From Bacteroidetes bacterium ADurb.Bin302 (GTDB taxonomy: Bacteria > Bacteroidota > Bacteroidia > Bacteroidales > Paludibacteraceae): a stretch of 43,287 nt of DNA. The stretch lies in NCBI GenBank assembly GCA_002069025.1, contig MWBK01000128.1, positions 1-43,287 of the forward strand, in the 5' to 3' direction. Shown here piece after piece: positions 8,812 through 17,342 of the stretch; the first letter of the stretch is position 1, and each line of letters begins with the position of its first letter. The position numbers and the translations under genes were made by a program. The notes beneath the pieces are model-generated. The model had not been told where the DNA came from. It saw nothing but the letters and a program-made list of their open reading frames with translations, and ran no database searches.

Positions 8812-9720
8812 ATGCAATTCGGATTGGTTCTACGAACAACAGGTAGTTGGTATGAGATTTGTACCGATAATGGTGACATGGTTTCATCTCGTATCAAGGG
8901 TAAATTTCGTTTACAAGGGATTCGTACAACCAATCCCATAGCAGTGGGTGATAGGGTAGGTATAGATGGCGATAGTATTGTAGAAATTTGTCCACGTGTA
9001 AATTATATGATACGTAAATCGTCCAACTTATCAAAAAAATCGCAAATTATAGCGGCAAATATTGATCAGGCTTTTTTAATGGTTTCTGTACGTGAGCCTG
9101 AAACCCCCGCAGAATTTATAGATCGTTTTTTAGTTACCGCAGAAGCCTATAAAATACCGGTTACTATAGTTTTTAATAAAATCGATTTGTATAATACTAC
9201 TGACAAGGAAATGCTGAATGCGTATATGCGTTTATATTCTATTTTAGGATATCACTGCCATGCGGTTTCTGTTAAAACAGGTGAGGGAATTGAAGAAATA
9301 AAAGAAAAGCTTCGTAATAAAATAACATTATTTTCAGGTAATTCAGGTGTAGGTAAATCATCATTTATAAATATTCTCCATCCTTCTTTTAATACAAAAA
9401 CAGCAGCTATATCTGAAGTTCATCACACAGGAATGCATACAACAACTTTTTCAGAGATGCTACCATATAATGGTGGATATGTAATAGATACTCCTGGGGT
9501 AAAAGGCTTCGGAGTAATAGATATGGTTGCGGGAGAGGTTGGACACTATTTCCCGGAAATTTTTTCAGCTTCAAAGGAATGCAGATTTGCTAATTGTATA
9601 CATAAAGATGAACCCGGCTGTGCAGTGATAAAGGCCGTAGAAAAACATTATATCAGCAAGTCAAGATATGCAAGCTACTTAAGCATATTGGAAGATGAAA
9701 GTGAAAATAAATATAGATAG
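8812..9720 (+). CDS. rsgA: Small-ribosomal-subunit biogenesis GTPase RsgA
   Basis: A 302-residue circularly permuted GTPase that checks late 30S assembly. In order: OB-fold (about 1-65), G4 motif NKID (122-125), P-loop GNSGVGKSS (176-184), switch residues around HHTGMHTTT, G3 motif DTPG (226-229), and a zinc knuckle C257, C262, H264, C270. All expected residues are present. The ATG starts one base after the stop of the barrel gene (tctaatATG), which suggests translational coupling in a pyrH-frr-barrel-rsgA unit. Confidence 0.97.
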   Translation: MQFGLVLRTTGSWYEICTDNGDMVSSRIKGKFRLQGIRTTNPIAVGDRVGIDGDSIVEICPRVNYMIRKSSNLSKKSQIIAANIDQAFLMVSVREPETPAEFIDRFLVTAEAYKIPVTIVFNKIDLYNTTDKEMLNAYMRLYSILGYHCHAVSVKTGEGIEEIKEKLRNKITLFSGNSGVGKSSFINILHPSFNTKTAAISEVHHTGMHTTTFSEMLPYNGGYVIDTPGVKGFGVIDMVAGEVGHYFPEIFSASKECRFANCIHKDEPGCAVIKAVEKHYISKSRYASYLSILEDESENKYR

Positions 9721-9759
9721 TTTTAATAATAAACTTACTTATCTTTCGTTGTATTATTA

Positions 9760-10908
9760 ATGGCATCATCAATTTACGATATTCAACAATACACTAAGGC
9801 TGTATTTATAGTTCTTGCAGTGATAATAGCAGGCCTGTCTTTTTATGTTACACATAATTTGGTAAATAGTTTGTCTATAGAAGAGAAGGCTAGAATGGAA
9901 ATATGGGCAAATGCAACTCGCGAATTAGTAAGTATGCCTGATGGATGTGATCTAACATTCGTTCAAGAGGTAATATCCGAAAATACTACGATTCCTGTTG
10001 TTCTTGCAGACACTTCATTTAGGGTCTTGTCTTATAGAAATTTAGAAAAAGATGATTATACAGAGGCAGAATTAACTGCAATAGCGCGAAGTTTTGCTGC
10101 TGCTCGTAAATCAATAGTAGTAACAATGGATGATGGTGAGAAACAATATATCTGTTATGGTAATTCTTTATTGCTTAAAAAGTTGGCATATTTTCCCATA
10201 GTTCAATTTATGGTTGTTGCATTGTATCTTATACTTGTAGTATTGGTGTTGTTAGCAATGAAGCGTGCTGAACAAAATAAAGTATGGGTAGGTTTATCTA
10301 AAGAAACAGCTCACCAGTTGGGTACTCCAATTTCGTCAATGTTAGCTTGGACTGAGATATTAAAGACTAAATATCCTGATGATAAGATGATGTTCGAAAT
10401 GGAAAAAGATGTCAATCGTTTAAGAACTATTGCCGAGCGTTTTTCACAAATAGGTTCTAAAACAGAATTTGAATTGGTTGAAATAAATCAACTCATAACA
10501 AAATCACTAACATATATTCGCACACGTATTTCAAAAAAAGTAAACATAGAATTTTGTTCAGGGAGTACATATTATGTAATGATTAATATTCCATTATTCG
10601 AATGGGTTATAGAAAATCTATGTAAAAATGCAGTAGATGCAATGAATGGGGAAGGTGGCATAACTATATATATTGGAGATAAAGAATCGAATGTATTCAT
10701 AGATATTACAGATACGGGGAAGGGGATCTCTAAAAAAAATATTAAAAAAGTATTTAATCCCGGCTTTACTACAAAAAAACGTGGCTGGGGCTTAGGTTTG
10801 TCATTGGCACATCGAATCATAGAAGAGTATCATAAAGGAAAAATCTACGTCAAACACTCTGAAATTAATAAAGGTACAACCTTCAGAATCGAATTAAAAA
10901 AAGTATGA
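9760..10908 (+). CDS. Membrane sensor histidine kinase (orphan)
   Basis: A 382-residue protein with TM helices at about 13-31 and 146-168, and a periplasmic sensor region of about 110 residues between them. No HAMP domain follows TM2; the kinase core begins within 15 residues. The H-box is KETAHQLGTPISSM with the phospho-acceptor H185, the N-box ENLCKNAVDAM (285-295), and the ATP lid regions DTGKGI (318-323), FNPGFTTKKRGWGLGL (332-347). No response regulator lies in the window, so its partner and signal are unknown. TATCTTTC at 9741-9748 is one base off the TAnnTTTG promoter consensus and may drive it. Confidence 0.9.
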   Translation: MASSIYDIQQYTKAVFIVLAVIIAGLSFYVTHNLVNSLSIEEKARMEIWANATRELVSMPDGCDLTFVQEVISENTTIPVVLADTSFRVLSYRNLEKDDYTEAELTAIARSFAAARKSIVVTMDDGEKQYICYGNSLLLKKLAYFPIVQFMVVALYLILVVLVLLAMKRAEQNKVWVGLSKETAHQLGTPISSMLAWTEILKTKYPDDKMMFEMEKDVNRLRTIAERFSQIGSKTEFELVEINQLITKSLTYIRTRISKKVNIEFCSGSTYYVMINIPLFEWVIENLCKNAVDAMNGEGGITIYIGDKESNVFIDITDTGKGISKKNIKKVFNPGFTTKKRGWGLGLSLAHRIIEEYHKGKIYVKHSEINKGTTFRIELKKV

Positions 10909-10964
10909 TGTTGATAAATCTGCATTTGTTTTCTAATCACTAAAAATATCGTGTAAAAAGTTTT

Positions 10965-10991
10965 TTGATTCGTGAAAAATACTTACCTTTG
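10965..10991 (+). promoter_or_regulatory. Promoter of the yceD-like gene and rpmF
   Basis: TACCTTTG at 10984-10991 matches TAnnTTTG. A TTG at 10965-10967 lies 16 bases upstream, one base shorter than the usual 17-23. The start codon is 27 bases downstream. There is no other promoter-like site in the 109-base gap. Confidence 0.75.
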
Positions 10992-11017
10992 TCCCCACTT
11001 TTATAGAAGTATTTGGT

Positions 11018-11530
11018 ATGCCGATAGTTTCCAAGTATCTGATTCCGCTGAAAAGCGATGATAATCTGAATGCAACATATAGCTTTGTGCTAAATGATAA
11101 TTTCTTTGAGTCGTTAGAAGATGCAGAAATTAAAAAAGGTGACGTAAAAGCTTATTTGAAAGTTAAAAAACTAGGTGAAGCTTTTTGTATCGATGTGTTG
11201 ATGGATGGTTCTGTTGAAGTTCCTTGTGTTCGTTGCTTAGATCCTGTGACTGTGGAAATAAAAGTAGATGAACACTTAAAGGTAAGTTATGGTGAGGCTT
11301 ATTTAGAGGAAGATGATGATAGAGTTATAATTCCTGAAGATTCTGAGGGTATAGATATGGAATGGTTGATGTATGAATTCATCGTTTTATCAATACCGAT
11401 ACAGCATAAACACAAAGAAGGAGATTGTAATAAACAAATGGAAAGTTTACTTAGCAATTACGAAAATCAATTAAACGAACAAGCAGATCCCCGTTGGGAT
11501 GCTTTAAAATCATTAATAAAGAACAATTAA
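11018..11530 (+). CDS. YceD/DUF177-family protein
   Basis: A 170-residue acidic protein. It has the DUF177 pattern: a central EVPCVRCLDPVTVEI with C70 and C73, then an acidic segment (EEDDDRVIIPEDSEGIDMEW), and a C-terminal region with GDCNKQ and ADPRWDALKSL, the last being characteristic of the family. YceD-like proteins are typically encoded right before L32, as here (12-base gap). In some organisms the family has been linked to 23S rRNA processing; whether this copy does the same is inference. Confidence 0.9.
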   Translation: MPIVSKYLIPLKSDDNLNATYSFVLNDNFFESLEDAEIKKGDVKAYLKVKKLGEAFCIDVLMDGSVEVPCVRCLDPVTVEIKVDEHLKVSYGEAYLEEDDDRVIIPEDSEGIDMEWLMYEFIVLSIPIQHKHKEGDCNKQMESLLSNYENQLNEQADPRWDALKSLIKNN

Positions 11531-11542
11531 ATATAGAAAATT

Positions 11543-11728
11543 ATGGCACATCCTAAAAGAAGACAATCAAAAACAAGAACAGCAAAACGTAGAACTCATG
11601 ATAAAGCCGTTGCTCCTACAATGGCAACTTGTCCTAATTGCGGTGCCTTACATATATCTCACACAGTATGTGGTGAATGTGGCTATTATCGTGGAAAATT
11701 GGCAGTAGAACAAACTGCAAACGCATAA
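11543..11728 (+). CDS. rpmF: 50S ribosomal protein L32
   Basis: A 61-residue protein starting MAHPKRRQSKTRTAKRRTHD. It keeps the zinc ribbon CPNC (C30, C33) and CGEC (C43, C46), so unlike L36 and S4 in this window it is the zinc-binding form. It follows the yceD-like gene by 12 bases and is the last gene of that two-gene unit. Confidence 0.97.
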   Translation: MAHPKRRQSKTRTAKRRTHDKAVAPTMATCPNCGALHISHTVCGECGYYRGKLAVEQTANA

Positions 11729-11733
11729 ATCTG

Positions 11734-11776
11734 ATTACTAAGCAAATACAAATTATTTTGTAATTTTATTAGTAAT
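11734..11776. repeat. Nested inverted repeat between rpmF and the trp leader promoter
   Basis: ATTACTAA (11734-11741) is complementary to TTAGTAAT (11769-11776), and inside it TACAAA (11747-11752) pairs with TTTGTA (11757-11762). It ends 2 bases before the TTG of the trp leader promoter. It could end rpmF transcription weakly (no good T run follows) or be a binding site. Confidence 0.5.
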
Positions 11777-11778
11777 TG

Positions 11779-11810
11779 TTGGTATTTTTAAAAATAAGTT
11801 TGTACGTTTG
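11779..11810 (+). promoter_or_regulatory. Promoter of the trp leader / trpB2 unit
   Basis: TTG (11779-11781), 21 bases, then TACGTTTG (11803-11810): a full match to the Bacteroidetes TTG / TAnnTTTG pattern. Transcription would begin near 11816, giving about 40 bases before the leader-peptide ATG at 11855. Confidence 0.82.
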
Positions 11811-11854
11811 TGTCGTAGTATTGATACATGATAATATAAAGAGTTTTTATAAAA

Positions 11855-11908
11855 ATGAAAAATTTAGCATTAAACAATAATTGGTGGTGGCAACGCTTTA
11901 TGAATTAA
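11855..11908 (+). CDS. trpL: trp operon leader peptide (three consecutive Trp codons)
   Basis: A 17-residue open frame MKNLALNNNWWWQRFMN, with TGG TGG TGG at 11882-11890 and TAA at 11906-11908. Trp is the rarest residue, so three in a row in so short a frame, directly before a terminator hairpin and a tryptophan-synthesis gene, is the standard sign of an attenuator leader peptide. A ribosome would stall on these codons when charged tRNA-Trp is scarce. No Shine-Dalgarno motif is visible; AAAA precedes the ATG. No homologue search was made. Confidence 0.9.
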   Translation: MKNLALNNNWWWQRFMN

Positions 11909-11981
11909 GGTGGATGTGCGCTCGTGTTGTTTAATGAATCTCATAAAGAGTCGTAGGGAATCCACCTGCGACTCTTTTTTT
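11868..11981 (+). promoter_or_regulatory. Tryptophan transcription attenuator
   Basis: Three pairings can be drawn. Segment 1:2: CATTAAACAA (11868-11877, leader codons 5-8) with TTGTTTAATG (11927-11936), perfect over 10 bp. Antiterminator: AGGTGGAT (11908-11915, at the leader stop codon) with ATCCACCT (11960-11967), perfect over 8 bp. Terminator: the hairpin at 11945-11977 plus T run. The second and third exclude each other because ATCCACCT covers the terminator loop and part of its right arm. Inferred mechanism: stalling at the Trp codons blocks 1:2 and leaves 11908-11915 free to form the antiterminator; a ribosome reaching the stop codon covers 11908-11915 and allows termination. Confidence 0.85.
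11945..11981 (+). terminator. Attenuator terminator hairpin of the trp leader
   Basis: AAAGAGTCGTAGG (11945-11957) pairs with CCTGCGACTCTTT (11965-11977), 13 bp with one G-U, around a 7-base loop, followed by T residues to 11981. It lies 36 bases after the leader stop and 121 bases before the trpB2 start, so it can only control the downstream gene. Confidence 0.92.
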
Positions 11982-12102
11982 ATTAATTATAATGTCAAAA
12001 TATGGAAAAAATTGTGTTTCGATGGCGTAAGTTGTGCCGATATTAATAAAAAGGTGTTTCTTAAAAATTTAGTACTCAATAATAATTTTAAATATATTTA
12101 TC

Positions 12103-13470
12103 ATGAAAACAACAAAAAAAATAGTCCTTTCAGAAGACGAGATGCCGAAATACTGGTATAATGTGTTGGCCGATATGCCAAATAAACCACTTCCTCCTCT
12201 TAATCCAAAAACCAAACAACCGGTTTCTCTATCAGATTTGGAACCTATATTTGCAAAAGGTCTTATAGCACAAGAAGTTTCAACAGAACGTTGGGTTGAA
12301 ATTCCTGAAGAGGTGCGTAATTTGTATCGTATATATCGCCCAACACCATTGGTACGTGCTTCCGGTTTGGAAAAAGCCTTAGATACTCCCGCAAAGATTT
12401 ATTTTAAAAACGAAAGTGTTAGTCCGGTAGGTTCGCACAAATTGAATTCTGCAATACCTCAAGCTTATTATAATAAGATTGAAGGCGTGAAGTCAATTAC
12501 TACTGAAACAGGTGCAGGACAATGGGGTAGTGCCATGAGTATTGCTTGTAAGCATTTCGGTTTGAACTTGAATGTTTATATGGTAAAAGTTAGTTATGAT
12601 CAAAAACCATATCGTAAGGCAGTAATGAATACCTACGGAGCTAATGTTTTCCCTTCTCCTAGTGATACAACAGAGATAGGAAGGAAGATGCAGAAACAAT
12701 TCCCCGGTACTAGTGGAAGTTTAGGCATGGCTATTTCTGAGGCTGTAGAAGAGGCTTTAAAGGATCCACACACAAAATACACATTAGGTAGTGTGCTTAA
12801 TCATGTAATGTTGCATCAGACTATAATAGGTTTGGAAGCTGAAAAGCAGATGGAGATTGCAGGCGATTATCCTGATGTTGTTATCGCTTGTTTTGGCGGT
12901 GGTTCTAACTTTGGTGGTATATCACTTCCATTCTTGCGTCACAAGTTCGCAGAAGGCAAGGATATACGTTTAATTGCTGCAGAACCAGCATCTTGTCCTA
13001 AACTTACGCGTGGTAAGTTTGAATATGATTTTGGCGACACAGAAGGATATACCCCATTATTGCCTATGTATACTTTAGGTCATGATTTTGAGCCTGCAAG
13101 TATACATGCAGGAGGTTTACGTTATCATGGTGCAGGATCTATCGTAAGTCAATTGCGTAAAGACGGATTAGTTGAAGCAGAAGATGTAAACCAAACTGAG
13201 ACCTTTAAAGCCGGTATTACCTTTGCTCGTGCAGAAGGAATTATTCCCGCACCAGAATCGACCCATGCAATTGCAGTTGCTATACGTGAGGCTCTAAAGG
13301 CAAAAGAAGAAGGCAAAGAAAAGGTGATCTTGTTTAACTTGTCAGGTCATGGCTTAATTGACATGATGGCTTACGAAAATTATCTGTCAGGTAATTTGGG
13401 AGATTATGAAGTTCCACAATCAGTTATCGATAACAGTATTGATAAATTGAAAGATCTACAACCTGAATAA
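12103..13470 (+). CDS. trpB: Tryptophan synthase beta chain, TrpB2 type
   Basis: A 455-residue PLP enzyme joining indole and serine to give Trp. It belongs to the longer TrpB2 class rather than the usual ~400-residue TrpB1: it has the N-terminal extension ([20 protein letters not shown], then [20 protein letters not shown]). The PLP lysine is K113 in [15 protein letters not shown] (135-142) holds the catalytic Glu; GGGSN (265-269) binds the phosphate. No trpA or other trp gene is next to it. TrpB2 enzymes often act without TrpA, possibly salvaging free indole. A Trp attenuator precedes it and a terminator follows it, so it is a single-gene unit. Confidence 0.95.
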   Translation: MKTTKKIVLSEDEMPKYWYNVLADMPNKPLPPLNPKTKQPVSLSDLEPIFAKGLIAQEVSTERWVEIPEEVRNLYRIYRPTPLVRASGLEKALDTPAKIYFKNESVSPVGSHKLNSAIPQAYYNKIEGVKSITTETGAGQWGSAMSIACKHFGLNLNVYMVKVSYDQKPYRKAVMNTYGANVFPSPSDTTEIGRKMQKQFPGTSGSLGMAISEAVEEALKDPHTKYTLGSVLNHVMLHQTIIGLEAEKQMEIAGDYPDVVIACFGGGSNFGGISLPFLRHKFAEGKDIRLIAAEPASCPKLTRGKFEYDFGDTEGYTPLLPMYTLGHDFEPASIHAGGLRYHGAGSIVSQLRKDGLVEAEDVNQTETFKAGITFARAEGIIPAPESTHAIAVAIREALKAKEEGKEKVILFNLSGHGLIDMMAYENYLSGNLGDYEVPQSVIDNSIDKLKDLQPE

Positions 13471-13488
13471 TAATAGTAGTTCAATTTT

Positions 13489-13527
13489 TAAAAAAGGTAT
13501 TCATTAATTTAATGGATACCTTTTTTT
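13489..13527. terminator. Bidirectional terminator between trpB2 and the OstA-like gene
   Basis: GGTATTCATT (13496-13505) pairs with AATGGATACC (13511-13520) with one G-U and a 5-base loop; an A run precedes it and seven T follow it. The flanking A and T runs let it work on both strands, fitting the two convergent genes. It reaches the very end of the OstA-like reading frame. Confidence 0.88.
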
Positions 13528-15121
13528 ATCTCTCTTTTCGCTTATATCGTGGCTGAGCTGCCGATTGTTGTTTAAGCAGATGCTTATCTTTTTTATTGTA
13601 GATATCGATTTTATCTTTAGGTCTTAGACTTGCGCAATCTATAAATCCTTTTAATCTGGTTAATTCTAAATTAGTTCTTTTATCCGGAGTGTACATTGTA
13701 CCATTGGATGCAGGTGTCATAACAATTCGTTCAGGTTTGTTATCTTGACCTATATATATTGTCAGTTCGCTACTTTCTGCTTTGTTAATGCCTATATATT
13801 CAGCACTGTCAGATGTAGCTTCTTCTGTTGAATCTGCTTCTTCTTTTACGAAATATATAGATAGTGCATTACCATCAACAAATAACTTATAAAGGTGCTC
13901 GTCTTTTACGTATCCTGTGAATTGTTTCCCTGATACTTGATTGTACTCTGTACTATCAGATTTCATGAACATAAATGCAGCACCTTGAACCAAAATTTTG
14001 TTTACCTTATTATCTTTTGTTAGTAGATATATCGAATCACCTGTAATTTGATTGTTTTCATTCCAAGCAATAGGAGTTCCAAACATACGCATAATTGAAT
14101 CTTGCGTAGAATAGTACATCGAGTCACATATTAATTGAAAGTCTTTTTGCCATGATTGCACATTGTAATACCCTCTTATAGAGGTGACACTATCGGATGA
14201 CGCATAGAATAATGTATCTCCGGTTAAAAATAGAGAATCGGCCGATGAAAAATCTATAAATGTAGCTTTTTTTGTCATGCTCCCCATTTTTGTCATCTCA
14301 TTATATATTCCATAGTCTCCTACAAGCATAGATTTTTGCACAGAGTCTCGCAATTGAACATTTATATAACCTTTTGCTATGTTATTTTTTCTATTATAGT
14401 AGATTGTATCGGCTGTAAGTGTTCTTCCTTCCTTATCTTTAATAATTGAATTGTCTATAAGTTTTGAGTGCTCTTGCTTTGTGTCATACCAACCATATTC
14501 TGAGTATATTGTGGTACTGTCATATAAAATTGTTGATGGACCAAGTATATAAGCAATATCTGTTGCGGTATTATATTTTAAGGTGTCGGAGTACAGAATA
14601 AAATCCGGGTTTGTTAACACTACATCTTTTTGAAATACTGCTGTATTTGTGTTAGGGTAGTAGTGACCATTAATTGATGTCAATACATTTGTGCTATCAA
14701 CAATTTTTCCTTTATTAAAATAGTATCCAACATTTAGTTCTCTATCGTAATTTAGGGAATCTGTATAAAGTGTCATGCCATCTTTTATCATTCGTACATG
14801 ATGACGCAATTTTGCCAATTTGATATTTCCCTCGTAATGCAGTTTGTCTCCATATACAAATATACTATCTCCTTGTTCAATGCGAATATTGCCAAACGCA
14901 TCTATTGTATTTTGTTTATCATGGAAAAATGCGCTATCGCAGAACATTAGTGCATTATCATGTCGGAATTGCACGTTACCACCAAGAATCTGGCAATCGG
15001 GCATACGTTCTTGATCAAAGCTTAAAGTTTCGGAATGTTCCAAATAGATAGTGGTTTTTTCGGCAAAAACCTCAATTAAAAAAACGGAACATATAACGTA
15101 AATGAGTGTTTTTTTTGTCAT
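13526..15121 (-). CDS. OstA/LptA-like periplasmic protein
   Basis: About 531 residues from the ATG at 15121 (an in-frame ATG at 15136 would add MDSIE and overlap surA). The later start is preferred because MTKKTLIYVICSVFLIEVFA then forms a clean signal peptide and follows the surA stop by two bases. The body is a chain of beta repeats with recurring D-S/T-L/I-x-Y motifs (LMFCDSAFFHDKQ, TLYTDSLNYDRE, FILYSDTLKYN, TLTADTIYYNRKN), the pattern of the OstA-like family of Bacteroidetes related to LptA/LptD N-domains, which bridge LPS across the periplasm. The C-terminus is strongly basic (KRKER). Function in LPS transport is inference from the family. Confidence 0.85.
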   Translation of the reverse strand: MTKKTLIYVICSVFLIEVFAEKTTIYLEHSETLSFDQERMPDCQILGGNVQFRHDNALMFCDSAFFHDKQNTIDAFGNIRIEQGDSIFVYGDKLHYEGNIKLAKLRHHVRMIKDGMTLYTDSLNYDRELNVGYYFNKGKIVDSTNVLTSINGHYYPNTNTAVFQKDVVLTNPDFILYSDTLKYNTATDIAYILGPSTILYDSTTIYSEYGWYDTKQEHSKLIDNSIIKDKEGRTLTADTIYYNRKNNIAKGYINVQLRDSVQKSMLVGDYGIYNEMTKMGSMTKKATFIDFSSADSLFLTGDTLFYASSDSVTSIRGYYNVQSWQKDFQLICDSMYYSTQDSIMRMFGTPIAWNENNQITGDSIYLLTKDNKVNKILVQGAAFMFMKSDSTEYNQVSGKQFTGYVKDEHLYKLFVDGNALSIYFVKEEADSTEEATSDSAEYIGINKAESSELTIYIGQDNKPERIVMTPASNGTMYTPDKRTNLELTRLKGFIDCASLRPKDKIDIYNKKDKHLLKQQSAAQPRYKRKER

Positions 15122-15123
15122 TT

Positions 15124-16476
15124 CTATTGAATCCACCCGGGATACCTAAATTTACAATCTTTATACTCTTCGTTTATATGTATAAATGTATCTTTCTGTT
15201 TGTCTTTAATCCAATCTTCAATAAGTTCTTGGTTTTTCTTTACAGTTACAATGTTTTTTAATTCCTGAAAATCATCCTGTGGATTGGCAACATGGCTTTT
15301 GATTTTTGATTTTAGTCGGATTATTGAAACCAGTTCTTTGCCTTTTTCATTGATGTAAACAAACGGTCTTGAAATTTCGCCAATTTGTAAGTTGTACACA
15401 GTTTTTGCAATATCTGCAGGTAAGTCTTGTAGTTGAAATTTCGTAGAACCATTTGTAGGATTAATCATTAATCCTTCATTTTGCTGTGTATCTTTGTCTT
15501 CAGATGAGTATAATGCAGCTTCCTCGAAGCTGAATTTACCTGTTCTTATATCTTCGGCAATGCTATCTAATTTTAATTTGGCAGCATCCTTTTGCTTGTT
15601 ATCAACCTTAGGAATTAGTAATATATGTCTACAATTAACTAGGTCGTTTTTACGTTCAATTAGTTGAATGATGTGATATCCAAATTCAGTTTCTACAATG
15701 CGTGAAACTTTCTTTGGATCGTACAAAGAGAATGCAACATTTGCAAATTCGGGCACTAATTTTCCTTTACTCATAAATCCTAACTCACCGCCTTGCATTG
15801 CAGATGCACGGTCTTCCGAATAAAGAATAGCCAAAGTTGAGAATTGATATTCACCTGATTCTATTTTTTCACGGAAATCTCTTAATTCGCTTTTAATACG
15901 TTCTTCCTCTATTGGAGTAGTTTGAGGAGCAATTGAAATTATTTGAACCTCAACTTGTTCAGGTATTGTGGGGATACTATCTTTTGGAAGTTCATTGTAA
16001 AACCTTTTTACGTCAGCCGGCGTTATTTTGTTGCTACTGGTAATCTTTTGTTGCATTTCTTGTACCAAGAGTTGTTCTTCAACAGTGCGTGTCATTTCTT
16101 CTTTAATTTTCGCAATCGGTTTATTGAAATATTCTTCAACCTTTTCCTTTGAACCAATACGTTGAATAAAATATTTTATACGACCTTCTACTTGCTGTTC
16201 AACAGAAGCTTCGGATACAGTTATACTATCTAGTTTAGCTTGTGCAATAAATAATTTCTGAATTGCTATTTGTTCAGGTATTACGCAATATGGATCACCA
16301 TCTATTGATTGTTTTTCATATCTCATACGCAATATTTCTGTCTCAATATCCGATTTCAATATAGGCTCATCACCGATTACCCATACAACTTGGTCAATAA
16401 TTTGGTTGCTTGACAAAATAGGCATCAAACTAGTTATGCATATTAGTAGAAATGTTATATATGTTGTTTTTTTCAT
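15124..16476 (-). CDS. surA: SurA-type peptidyl-prolyl isomerase / chaperone
   Basis: A 450-residue secreted protein with a signal peptide (about 1-23). The N-terminal SurA domain starts IIDQVVWVIGDEPILKSDIE, the usual opening of SurA. Two parvulin-type domains follow: about 172-275 (SEDRASAMQGGELGFMSKGK, FGYHIIQLIER) and 282-385 (RHILLIPKV, YSSEDKDTQQNEGLM). SurA escorts unfolded outer-membrane proteins to the Bam complex. It lies 2 bases after the preceding lipoprotein gene and just before the OstA-like gene, supporting an outer-membrane assembly role. The second domain is the more divergent of the two. Confidence 0.92.
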   Translation of the reverse strand: MKKTTYITFLLICITSLMPILSSNQIIDQVVWVIGDEPILKSDIETEILRMRYEKQSIDGDPYCVIPEQIAIQKLFIAQAKLDSITVSEASVEQQVEGRIKYFIQRIGSKEKVEEYFNKPIAKIKEEMTRTVEEQLLVQEMQQKITSSNKITPADVKRFYNELPKDSIPTIPEQVEVQIISIAPQTTPIEEERIKSELRDFREKIESGEYQFSTLAILYSEDRASAMQGGELGFMSKGKLVPEFANVAFSLYDPKKVSRIVETEFGYHIIQLIERKNDLVNCRHILLIPKVDNKQKDAAKLKLDSIAEDIRTGKFSFEEAALYSSEDKDTQQNEGLMINPTNGSTKFQLQDLPADIAKTVYNLQIGEISRPFVYINEKGKELVSIIRLKSKIKSHVANPQDDFQELKNIVTVKKNQELIEDWIKDKQKDTFIHINEEYKDCKFRYPGWIQ

Positions 16477-16478
16477 GT

Positions 16479-17342
16479 CTATTTATTTTTGTCTTCAATT
16501 GTAATAATTGTATTGTTTTTGAGTGCCTTTTGGTATAGATCTTCTTGAAAATTATGAATAAAATCTATTTTCTGTTTGTTAGCCATTATATTCATTAATT
16601 CCGGCCTAATAAATTCGTATGGTTTTGGCTCTCCGGCTTGGCATATACCTATTATTTTTAAATAGTAACTATACTCATCAGATTGCAAAACTACAGTTCC
16701 TCTTGATAATGCAGGATCATTTGCATCCATCTTTTCAGGAAGTAGGGATGAAATTTTCGAGTAATACACCCAATTATCATTAAAAAAATCGTAGTATATT
16801 GCTGTCTTTGTACAGAAGCGCATAATGTTATCTAAGTTTTCATCATTTATATTAGATAACCAGCGAGAAAGTTTTGATTGATTCGGAGTTGATGTAAGTA
16901 TCTTAATGAAGATTCCTTTTACAATGGCTTCTTCCAAGGGGAAGTGCTCTTTTTGTTTTTCATAAAATGCCATTATGCTATCTTCGTTTAACTCCGGCAT
17001 CTCTTGATCAATTAATTGTTGCTGATACTCATTAATAATAAGCTCTCTTCTATATATTTCAGCTAGTTCATTAATTTCATCAGTGCTTCCGACATTTCTT
17101 AGTGCTTTGTCATACATTAAAATATTTGTTGCCCATCTTTTTTTGTAGTTCTCTACAAAAATTGCACTATCTTGCCCACTAAGATCCTCAGGCATCACTT
17201 TTACAATGTCATCGTAGCTCAATACATTGCCATTGACCTCCATAATGTGATTCTTAGTAGGATCCAATTGCACAACCTTATTGCAAGAACAAAAGGCTAT
17301 TACCACAATTGTGGTTAAAACGATTATTTTATGCCGTCTCAT
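16479..17342 (-). CDS. SurA/PpiC-related lipoprotein lacking a clear isomerase domain
   Basis: A 287-residue lipoprotein: the N-terminus ends in a lipobox-like AFCSC with the acceptor Cys at residue 20. After it, HIMEVNGNVLSYDDIVKVMP resembles the start of SurA/PpiD chaperone domains, and the helical middle (NELAEIYRRELIINEYQQQL, LNEDSIMAFYEKQKEHFPLE) fits the same fold. I see no parvulin motif (no HILF / SED...G / FGYHI pattern). It sits between two parvulin proteins and overlaps the upstream one by 4 bases (ATGA). A chaperone role is inferred from context; the assignment is weak by sequence alone. Confidence 0.72.
   Translation of the reverse strand: MRRHKIIVLTTIVVIAFCSCNKVVQLDPTKNHIMEVNGNVLSYDDIVKVMPEDLSGQDSAIFVENYKKRWATNILMYDKALRNVGSTDEINELAEIYRRELIINEYQQQLIDQEMPELNEDSIMAFYEKQKEHFPLEEAIVKGIFIKILTSTPNQSKLSRWLSNINDENLDNIMRFCTKTAIYYDFFNDNWVYYSKISSLLPEKMDANDPALSRGTVVLQSDEYSYYLKIIGICQAGEPKPYEFIRPELMNIMANKQKIDFIHNFQEDLYQKALKNNTIITIEDKNK

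Noticed and set aside
11992..12030. 12-codon frame MSKYGKNCVSMA after the trp terminator
   Set aside because: No biased codon content and lies after the attenuator; likely chance.
11910..12161. 83-codon open frame on + across the trp attenuator terminator
   Set aside because: It starts within the attenuator, runs through the terminator and overlaps trpB2 out of frame; it has no family resemblance.
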